NCBI RefSeq assembly: GCF_009696315.1
Contig: NZ_VUMG01000001.1
Coordinates: 248,001 to 312,000, forward strand
Direction: 5' to 3'
Length of the DNA: 64,000 bases
DNA from: Cutibacterium porci
GTDB lineage: Bacteria > Actinomycetota > Actinomycetes > Propionibacteriales > Propionibacteriaceae
Positions within the stretch are counted from its first letter, which is position 1, and each line of letters begins with the position of its first letter. Both the position numbers and the translations under genes were made by a program. The notes below the pieces were generated by a model. The model had not been told where the DNA came from. It saw nothing but the letters and a program-made list of their open reading frames with translations, and ran no database searches. Below, in pieces: positions 37,597 to 44,332 of the stretch.

Positions 37597-38253
37597 ATGC
37601 GCTGCGACATGGTCGCGTGCGTCGTGCTGGCTTGCGCCCTGCTGCCTGGGTGCAGCACCCTCACACCTCTCACGGAACAACAGGCAACTCCGACGGTTGC
37701 ACGAACAACTCCGCGAGGTACTGACGCGCACCCGGCCTGGGCTGTTCCAGTAACGCGAGCAGGCAAGAAGCTGGGTCAATTTGGTGATGACCGCATTCGC
37801 ATTGAGGTGGAGCAAGCGGCAATAGTGAAGGCGCCCGAAGACTCCGTCATGGTGGATCCGCAAGATGGTACTCCCGTGGTGCGCAAAGGGTCATCACTCG
37901 TACTGGTGCGCTACATCGTCACCAATGTGTCACAGTCGCCACTCAACTTGGGGTTGGGGACGGTGACGATTACTGCTCGTTATCCAGACTGGAGTTGGCG
38001 TCAGCCATTGGTGTCAGTGCCGGCTGCCGAAGCTGATGCGACGTATAAAGTCGTGACGACCCCGTTTGCTCGCGGGACGGCGCGGCCACCATATGTGCTC
38101 GGGCCCGGTGAATCTTTTATGGTCGGCGCGAATTATCCCTACGAGACTGCTGAGCAACTCGATGTGACGGCCGACGTTATCGTCTGTGACACTTCGGGCG
38201 CGGTGGATCCTGGGCTGGGATGGACGATCAGCGGTGAGGTCCATCTGATCTAG
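37597..38253 (+). CDS. Hypothetical lipoprotein
   Basis: 218 residues from the ATG at 37597 behind a strong GGAGGTGAGG. A short signal peptide ends in the lipobox LLPGC, so it is likely lipid-anchored outside the membrane. A Thr/Pro-rich linker follows, then a beta-rich domain (SSLVLVRYIVTNVSQSPLNL), resembling immunoglobulin-like DUF4352-type secreted domains. No catalytic motif is seen. Function unknown. It precedes the pilus operon by about 230 bases but shows no direct link. Confidence 0.7.
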   Translation: MRCDMVACVVLACALLPGCSTLTPLTEQQATPTVARTTPRGTDAHPAWAVPVTRAGKKLGQFGDDRIRIEVEQAAIVKAPEDSVMVDPQDGTPVVRKGSSLVLVRYIVTNVSQSPLNLGLGTVTITARYPDWSWRQPLVSVPAAEADATYKVVTTPFARGTARPPYVLGPGESFMVGANYPYETAEQLDVTADVIVCDTSGAVDPGLGWTISGEVHLI

Positions 38254-38352
38254 TTAGGCGTGGCTGACTATTGCGTCCATCAGCGACGACTGGCCTGGCG
38301 TCTACAGCTAACGCAGGCGGTTACGATCGCGGTAAGCCCGATATCCCCACAG

Positions 38353-38432
38353 TTGTCCACAGGTCTTGTGGATAACTGTGGACAGCATGTATTGGGCGTG
38401 TGGTGTGTGGCACCCCGATTTCGATGTCCACA
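38353..38432. repeat. DnaA-box cluster upstream of the pilus operon
   Basis: TTGTCCACA at 38353-38361, a perfect reverse TTATCCACA at 38367-38375, an 8/9 reverse box at 38377-38385 and an 8/9 forward box at 38424-38432, all within 80 bases. The cluster lies 55-134 bases before the first pilus gene, in its promoter region. Confidence 0.75.
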
Positions 38433-38486
38433 GATATGCTGTGCATCTCTTGTAGCCCATATCAGCTGCCGCATAGTTTCGCCGCT

Positions 38487-39119
38487 ATGTCCGTGACTGC
38501 GATACCTGCTCGCGCAGCGACGCCATCTCCCCGCCTTCGACGGTCGCCGCGCCTCATCGTCATCGGGGTGTTATGTGCGTGTCTAGGCGGGCTGGGAGGA
38601 GCCGTCGCGTGGCACCGCGCAACACATGCCGACCAAGTTCTCATTATGACGCGAGCGGTGGGGCAAGGAGACGTTGTTCGCAGTACCGATATTGGCTTGA
38701 CATCGGTGTCCGTCGATCGGGCCGTGGCAACAATCCCAGCCTCTCGGCTCGACGAGATCGTTGGTCGTCATGCACTGGTCGACTTGTCACCGGGGCAACT
38801 TCTCGGGTCTCGCTCGGTGGGAGAACTGCGCGTGCCGTCAGGGCGGGCTCGGGTAGGTCTGCGACTTGCCGCCGGACGCCTGCCTACTGTCTCCTTACCC
38901 GCTGGAGCCCACGTCACCGTGGTAGAAACCAGCCCTGACAAGGATGCAGGACCCGTGTCGAATCTCTCAACAGTTGATGCGGTAGTCGTCGCAGCTCCCA
39001 AAGCGACGAGTGATCATGGCAGCTGGTTGGTCGATGTCGAGGTCGATTCGAGCAATGCTGCCCAGCTGGCAGACCTCGCCTCCCTCGACCGCATTGCCAT
39101 CGTCGAGAGGGGTCAGTGA
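38487..39119 (+). CDS. SAF-domain pilus assembly protein (CpaB/RcpC-like)
   Basis: 210 residues. One N-terminal membrane segment (LIVIGVLCACLGGLGGAVAW) is followed by a SAF domain (TRAVGQGDVVRSTDIGL, then VDLSPGQLLG) facing outside. This is the layout of CpaB/RcpC proteins at the head of actinobacterial Flp pilus loci. The ATG at 38487 lacks a strong ribosome site. Its stop overlaps the next start (TGATG). Confidence 0.8.
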   Translation: MSVTAIPARAATPSPRLRRSPRLIVIGVLCACLGGLGGAVAWHRATHADQVLIMTRAVGQGDVVRSTDIGLTSVSVDRAVATIPASRLDEIVGRHALVDLSPGQLLGSRSVGELRVPSGRARVGLRLAAGRLPTVSLPAGAHVTVVETSPDKDAGPVSNLSTVDAVVVAAPKATSDHGSWLVDVEVDSSNAAQLADLASLDRIAIVERGQ

Positions 39120-39937
39120 TGTCAATCATCATGCTGACTAGCCCGGGGGGATCTCCTGGCGTGACGACGACCGCCCTCGGTCTGGCGCTGAGCTGGCCAC
39201 GTGACGTCATCCTTGTCGACGCCGACCCGTGCCCCGGTCACGTGGTCGAATCGGGGTATCTCATGGGACGCGTTCCGCCGCGCTCTGGGCTCATCGGCTT
39301 GGCCGCAGCGTGCCGTGACGGCGCTGATCCAGTCCAAGCGATGTGGGAGGAAACCATCGAGCTTCCCCACGACTGTGAAGATCGGATGGTGGGGCTCCTC
39401 AGCGGGTATGGGCACCTTGGACAAGCCTCCCTCATGGGACCGGCGTGGTCGAGCCTTGTCAGCGCCATGATCGAGCTCGGGCAGGCAGGGGTTGACGTCA
39501 TCGTTGACGCAGGACGATTAGGGCCAGAAGCCCTGCCGGAAAGTCTCGTCGCTCGCGCTTGCCTCATCGCAATCGTGACAGGATCACGGCTGCGTCAATT
39601 GGCAGGTTTGTCCATGCGTAGCGAAGAGGTGGAAGCATTATCGTCGGCGACCACCGGTGCTGTAGGGCTCGTCATTGTTGGCCCAGGCCGTCCTTACAGT
39701 TCTCGCGAGATTGGCCGCCAATTTGGCCTCCCGGTGTTCGGAGATGTCGTCTTTGACGCTCATGCGGCTGCGGTGCTGACTGACGGAGAACCTGCGAAGA
39801 AGCGTTGGGCGCGCGGGCGCTACGCCACGAGTGTGCAAGGTGTGGCGCAATCAATGCACGAGATGGCCCGTCGAACACATCAAGCCATCGCTGGACCCGA
39901 ACTCCTCAGCGCGTCAACAATGGACGTGGCGTCATGA
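39119..39937 (+). CDS. TadZ/CpaE-like ParA-fold protein
   Basis: 272 residues. The N-terminus IIMLTSPGGSPGVTTTALGLAL takes the position of the ParA deviant Walker A (KGGVGKTT) but lacks both lysines. VILVDADPCPG and VDVIVDAGRLG match the Walker A' and B strands. TadZ/CpaE proteins localise the pilus machine at the membrane. Loss of the lysines suggests weak or no ATPase activity. It is coupled to the genes on both sides by stop/start overlaps. Confidence 0.78.
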   Translation: MSIIMLTSPGGSPGVTTTALGLALSWPRDVILVDADPCPGHVVESGYLMGRVPPRSGLIGLAAACRDGADPVQAMWEETIELPHDCEDRMVGLLSGYGHLGQASLMGPAWSSLVSAMIELGQAGVDVIVDAGRLGPEALPESLVARACLIAIVTGSRLRQLAGLSMRSEEVEALSSATTGAVGLVIVGPGRPYSSREIGRQFGLPVFGDVVFDAHAAAVLTDGEPAKKRWARGRYATSVQGVAQSMHEMARRTHQAIAGPELLSASTMDVAS

Positions 39938-41409
39938 CGATTGATCAGACCCCTGCGGCTAGCCGATATAGCGCTCCCGTAGCCTCCGTCGAGGATGAGG
40001 CCGATCTTGCCGATCTGCTGTCGCGCATGTCCCCATCGCCACACGTATCTGCCACGATGGCCTCCCCCCGTGTCACCCCGCGGCGATGTGAGACCAATGT
40101 CGATTGGCGCATCGTCGTTGCGCTGCGGCGCACAGCCTCTGAGCGCATCTCGTCGGAACGGGCCTCTCATCGAGAGCGCACTGGCGTGGACCTGAGTGGC
40201 GATGATGTGCGGATGCTTGGTCGGTCGATCGTACGGCAGGCCGTCGAGTCCCATGCCGAAAAACTGACGAACGAGGGTCAGGCCTTGTGGAGTACGCAGA
40301 CGAAGGACGCGTACGTCCGCGCCGTGATGGACGCCATTTTCGGGTACGGACGCCTACAGCCTCTTTTCGAAATCCAGGACGCGGAAAACATTGAAATTAA
40401 CGGCTGTGACCGGGTCTACGTGCAATACGGGGATGGGCGACGCGAACCCGGCCCTGCTGTAGCTGACGACGATGCTGAGCTCGTTGAGGCGATTCGGTTC
40501 CTCGGCGAGTCTGCCAACCCGCCTCGGCCCTTTGATGACGCTCACCCCACTATGACGGTGGCGCTGGGATCCCAATATCGCCTCCACGCTATCGGGTTTG
40601 GATTGTCCTACCGGCCGTCAGTCGTCATTCGCCACCACACTCTGACGAGGGTGACGATTGACGACCTCGTCAGTACTGGAATGATGCCCCACCAGGTTGG
40701 GGTCCTGCTGCGCGCGGCTGTGCTGGCGCGCAGATCTATCGTTATCGCCGGAGATCAGGGGGCAGGCAAGACGACCTTGCTGCGATCTTTGGTCGACGCC
40801 ATCCCTGCTACCGAGCGTTTTGGAACTCTTGAAACTGATTACGAACTGCTCACCCACCTCAATCCTGATCGCGACAATATGGTCGCTCTGCAAGCCACCG
40901 TGGGGCTGGGCGAGAAGGTGGACGGTCACTCTCTGGGCGAGTTCACAGTCGCCGACCTGATCCCGGAGGCGCTGCGCCAGAACCTCTCGCGCTTGGTGGT
41001 CGGTGAGGTTCGCGGCGTCGAAGCAGCTGCCATGTTCGAGGCTATGCAGGCTGGTGCTGGAACAATGAGCACGACGCACTCCCATTCGGCCACCTCGACC
41101 ATGGACCGGTTGGCTGGCCGGGTCGCCATGGGCGGGGTTATGACGATCGAGGAGGCCTATCGGCAAATTGCGCACAACATAACGTTCCTCGTGCACGTCA
41201 CCCTGGTCGACGACACGTGGCGCGGAGGCACTCGAACCCGTCACATCACTGAGATCCGTCAACTTACCGGGGCGCTAGAAAATGGACGGCCAGTCACACA
41301 CCTCACATATGCCGCGCCGTCGCCCACTAGTCCAGGTGTCTTCCACCCGGATCCCGCCCTTGTCGCCGAGCTGTCTCGTTACGATCCGGAGGTGACGAGG
41401 TGGGTATGA
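39934..41409 (+). CDS. tadA: Pilus assembly ATPase TadA/CpaF
   Basis: A 491-residue secretion ATPase that drives Flp pilus assembly. After a disordered N-terminus, the family domain starts near residue 60. Walker A GDQGAGKTT lies near residue 275, the Asp/Glu box is LETDYELL, Walker B is LVVGEVRG, and the His box is STTHSHSATSTMD. All catalytic residues appear intact. The ATG at 39934 overlaps the tadZ-like stop. It acts with the two TadB/TadC membrane proteins that follow. Confidence 0.93.
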   Translation: MTIDQTPAASRYSAPVASVEDEADLADLLSRMSPSPHVSATMASPRVTPRRCETNVDWRIVVALRRTASERISSERASHRERTGVDLSGDDVRMLGRSIVRQAVESHAEKLTNEGQALWSTQTKDAYVRAVMDAIFGYGRLQPLFEIQDAENIEINGCDRVYVQYGDGRREPGPAVADDDAELVEAIRFLGESANPPRPFDDAHPTMTVALGSQYRLHAIGFGLSYRPSVVIRHHTLTRVTIDDLVSTGMMPHQVGVLLRAAVLARRSIVIAGDQGAGKTTLLRSLVDAIPATERFGTLETDYELLTHLNPDRDNMVALQATVGLGEKVDGHSLGEFTVADLIPEALRQNLSRLVVGEVRGVEAAAMFEAMQAGAGTMSTTHSHSATSTMDRLAGRVAMGGVMTIEEAYRQIAHNITFLVHVTLVDDTWRGGTRTRHITEIRQLTGALENGRPVTHLTYAAPSPTSPGVFHPDPALVAELSRYDPEVTRWV

Positions 41410-42281
41410 ACACGGCAATCGTCGCGCTGCTTGGCAGCCTCCTCGTCGGGGGAGTGATCATGGTGGGCGTGGGCGTCGCCCCGATTCACCAGTTATCCAC
41501 AACGCCATCCACAAGCATGTGGACAACAGTGGACAAGTGGTTCTCCCGGCTACCCCGCCGCAGCCGCGTTCATGGTCTCACTGGTCTGGGAATCGGCGTC
41601 GCCGGCTATCTGGTCACGGGGTGGGCCGTATTGCTGGTGATCGTGCCGGTACTGGCCCTCGTCGTCCCCGCGTTGCTGGCTGATCCACCCCGTCGCGACC
41701 TTGACGCTATGCGTGCCATGGAGCGGTGGGTCCGTGTGGTTAGCGGGTCGGCATCGACGGGTAAATCCGTTATTGACGCTATCCGGGCGACCCGCCGTCA
41801 AGCCCCCGAAATTCTTGTGGAACCACTGACTCGGGTGGTAGCTCGGCTCGATGCTCGGTGGGATACCCGATCTGCGTTACAAGGCCTTGCCGACGATCTC
41901 AACAGTGCCGACGCTGACCAGGTCATTGCTGCGATCATGATGGCTGCTGAGCGGGGAGGGACGGGGGCCACCAGCACCCTTGACGCTCTCGCGTCGTCCC
42001 TCCAGGAACGCATCCGGGCAGCCCGAGAGATACGAGTCGAGCGTGCTAAACCGCGGGTCGTTGTGCGTCAGGTCAGCATCATTATTGGTGTCGTGTTGGC
42101 CGGTGCCCTCATTCTTGGCCGAGAGTACTTGGCTCCCTATCGCACCGGTGTCGGCCAGATGCTGTTGTGCTGCTATGCCGGGCTGTACCTCATCGGTTTG
42201 ATTGCCCTATACCGGCGTAGCAAGCCACGACGCCGCGCCCGAATCCTTCTTCGACGTGAAGAGGAGGCCGATTATGGCTGA
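41406..42281 (+). CDS. tadB: Pilus assembly membrane protein TadB-like
   Basis: 291 residues with hydrophobic segments near 5-25, 58-85, 220-240 and 250-270 and a cytoplasmic GspF/T2SSF domain (MERWVRVVSGSASTGKSVID). It forms the platform of the pilus machine with TadC. The ATG at 41406 overlaps the tadA end; a GTG at 41400 is an alternative. Codons for residues 30-44 contain a cluster of DnaA boxes, listed separately. Confidence 0.85.
   Translation: MNTAIVALLGSLLVGGVIMVGVGVAPIHQLSTTPSTSMWTTVDKWFSRLPRRSRVHGLTGLGIGVAGYLVTGWAVLLVIVPVLALVVPALLADPPRRDLDAMRAMERWVRVVSGSASTGKSVIDAIRATRRQAPEILVEPLTRVVARLDARWDTRSALQGLADDLNSADADQVIAAIMMAAERGGTGATSTLDALASSLQERIRAAREIRVERAKPRVVVRQVSIIIGVVLAGALILGREYLAPYRTGVGQMLLCCYAGLYLIGLIALYRRSKPRRRARILLRREEEADYG
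41493..41536. repeat. DnaA-box cluster inside the tadB coding region
   Basis: A perfect TTATCCACA lies at 41493-41501, a perfect reverse TTGTCCACA at 41518-41526, an 8/9 reverse box at 41528-41536 and a weaker 7/9 box at 41505-41513. Four boxes in 44 bases, in a gene encoding Ser/Thr-rich residues at this point. Confidence 0.75.
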
Positions 42282-43176
42282 GTCCACCGTCGTCCTCGCC
42301 GTCATCTGTGGGGCTTTGCTGGCATGCGCACCGGTCTTGGTCATATCTGGGCGACGCAATGCTCCGTTGAGGCTATCCGACGCTTTGGCGAGACTGTCAG
42401 ATCATGGCCGTCACGACAACATCGTCGATGACACACCGGAGGGCGGGCGGCTCGAGCGGTGGGGAACGCGCGCCGCAATTCGGTGGCCGCAGGTGGTGAG
42501 TAAGCGGTCTCGTCGCACCTTGGTTTTGCAGGGGAGAACGCCTGGAGATCTGGTAGCCGAGAAAGCCATCATGGCTCTGGGGGGAATGCTCGTCCCAGTC
42601 GTGGCACGGGCTGTGGCTGCAATCTGTGGGGACACCCTTCCGGTGACTCCGATCGGCCTGGCGATTGTGCTAGCCGTTGTCGGATGGTTCATTCCCGACA
42701 CTCGGATTAGATCACGGTCCAAAGCAGTGCGCCAGGACGCCGCCGAAGTTGTCTTGGTCTATATCGACCTCGTCACGCTCGCCCGGCTGGCGAATCAGTC
42801 AGCTCCGCGGGCCCTCGTCGAGGCCGCGCAGATGAGCGATCATCCTGTCTTGGCGCGTATCCGTACTGCGCTGGAGCGCTCCAGGCTGGAGCAGCAATCC
42901 CCATGGGCCGGTCTGGACAGGTTGTCAGAGGATTTGGATCTGCCCGAACTTGCTGAACTTGTTGAAGTATTACGACTCGATGACCAAGGAGCATCCCTTG
43001 CTGGAGCGCTGCGTGCTCGGGTCAATGAAATGAGGGATGCTCACCTGAACCAGGAGAAAACCGAGGCCCAGACAATTTCAGAATCACTCACTATCTGGAT
43101 GGTAATTCCTGTTCTGGTATTGGGCCTTGTGCTAATTACTCCGCCGCTGTTGATCATGGCTGGGGTTGCCTCATGA
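42274..43176 (+). CDS. tadC: Pilus assembly membrane protein TadC-like
   Basis: 300 residues, with an N-terminal membrane segment, a central pair near 108-150 and a C-terminal one (IWMVIPVLVLGLVLITPPLL). The GspF-like loop reads YIDLVTLARLANQSAPRALV. It is the second platform protein of the Tad machine. The ATG overlaps the tadB end by eight bases. The 3' end is followed by the pilin gene. Confidence 0.85.
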   Translation: MAESTVVLAVICGALLACAPVLVISGRRNAPLRLSDALARLSDHGRHDNIVDDTPEGGRLERWGTRAAIRWPQVVSKRSRRTLVLQGRTPGDLVAEKAIMALGGMLVPVVARAVAAICGDTLPVTPIGLAIVLAVVGWFIPDTRIRSRSKAVRQDAAEVVLVYIDLVTLARLANQSAPRALVEAAQMSDHPVLARIRTALERSRLEQQSPWAGLDRLSEDLDLPELAELVEVLRLDDQGASLAGALRARVNEMRDAHLNQEKTEAQTISESLTIWMVIPVLVLGLVLITPPLLIMAGVAS

Positions 43177-43257
43177 CCACGTCACGCATCATCAACATCA
43201 GAAACAGGGCACATGACGTCGCCGGAAAAGCCGGTGCACATGACCAAGGAGGTTGCC

Positions 43258-43455
43258 ATGAAATACGTCAATGCTGTTGCGTCGGTTGTTCTGCCGATAA
43301 TGGCAGGGATCTCGCCACTCATCGACGACAAACACGACGAACGAGGTCTCAGCCAGTCAACCGAAAACGCCATCTTATTAGTGGGCGCGGTTTCGATTGC
43401 AACGGTGGTTGTCACCGTGATCAAAGGATATGTGTCCTCAAACCTGCCAAAGTGA
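43258..43455 (+). CDS. flp: Flp-type major prepilin (type IVb)
   Basis: 65 residues from the ATG at 43258, preceded by a perfect AAGGAGG. A leader with charged end (DDKHDERG) is followed by LSQSTENAILLVGAVSIATVVV, the type IVb pilin hydrophobic stretch. Processing would fall at G-L, which puts the glutamate at +6, close to the usual +5. The strong ribosome site fits a highly expressed structural subunit. The next gene's GTG overlaps its stop. Confidence 0.82.
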   Translation: MKYVNAVASVVLPIMAGISPLIDDKHDERGLSQSTENAILLVGAVSIATVVVTVIKGYVSSNLPK

Positions 43456-43832
43456 CTCCAAGCCAAAGGGGGGATAGGAAACACCGAGAACGCGGAATCT
43501 CCGAATCTCTCCAGTGGTCGCTGGTGTGGCCCGTTGTCTTGCTAGTTGTTGTCGCGGTCGTCGAGACCGCGATCATCCTTCAAGCGCGGGCTACTGTCAC
43601 TGAAGCGGCTCGGGCTGCGGTTCGAGTGCAAGCCCTTCGGGGATCGCACAGTGGTGAGGCCGAAGCTGCTGCGCGTGATGTCGCCCGAGCGTCGAAGGTG
43701 ACTGACGTCGCCGTCACCGTGAAGACGACAGATTCCCTTGTCAGAGTCGATGTTGAAGGACGCGTCGCGACTCTCTTCGGCACCGCTGTCGCGGTGAAGG
43801 GGCATGCCGTCGCCATTGAGGAGGGGACGTGA
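43452..43832 (+). CDS. TadE-like pseudopilin
   Basis: 126 residues from a GTG overlapping the pilin stop. After a basic start, RGISESLQWSLVWPVVLLVVVAVVE is a pseudopilin-like leader and membrane helix with the usual glutamate. The remainder is a short beta-rich periplasmic-side domain. TadE-type minor pilins sit at this place in Tad loci. No separate ribosome site, so translation is probably coupled to the pilin gene. Confidence 0.75.
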   Translation: MTPSQRGDRKHRERGISESLQWSLVWPVVLLVVVAVVETAIILQARATVTEAARAAVRVQALRGSHSGEAEAAARDVARASKVTDVAVTVKTTDSLVRVDVEGRVATLFGTAVAVKGHAVAIEEGT

Positions 43833-44332
43833 AAGGTCCTTTTTATACGAAAGCGCTTTATCCTCGCCACTGTCTTAAGCCAGTGTGGTACCGCGAGCTG
43901 CGTCAAAGCCGACGCCATGGGCGTCACCGAGGATCAGTTGCGGTTGAAGCCGCGCTCATCTTGCCGGCTCTTCTCATGATTGCTGCCGTGGCTACGGGCG
44001 GTTGGCGGATGTCTGAAGTCAAGGCTGACGCTCAGTCGTCTGCTCAGGTCGCCGCTCGAGCCGCTTCAGTGGCCTCTTCAGTTGGAGAGGGCATTGCGGT
44101 TGGGCAGCGTGTCGGGTTGGCTGAGCTGTCTGGCACCCGATGCAGCAAACCCGCGATCACGGTAGACGCCTCAGATCTTGCCCGCCCTGTTGGGTCGTCT
44201 GGCATGACGTCAGCGCAAGTGAGGTGCACCGTCAGATTGTCTGACCTTCTCATTCCGGGGATGCCGGGAGTCGTCCACGTCGAGTCAATGGCTCATTCCA
44301 CACTCGACAGTCATCGGGAGCGATACTCATGA
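43829..44332 (+). CDS. TadE-like pseudopilin, second copy
   Basis: 167 residues from a GTG overlapping the previous stop. After about 35 basic residues comes GSVAVEAALILPALLMIAAVA, the TadE signature with the conserved glutamate. The following domain carries two cysteines (RCSKPA, VRCTVRL) that could form a disulfide outside the cell. Probably a minor pilin. The stop overlaps the start of the 911-residue gene. Confidence 0.78.
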   Translation: MKGPFYTKALYPRHCLKPVWYRELRQSRRHGRHRGSVAVEAALILPALLMIAAVATGGWRMSEVKADAQSSAQVAARAASVASSVGEGIAVGQRVGLAELSGTRCSKPAITVDASDLARPVGSSGMTSAQVRCTVRLSDLLIPGMPGVVHVESMAHSTLDSHRERYS

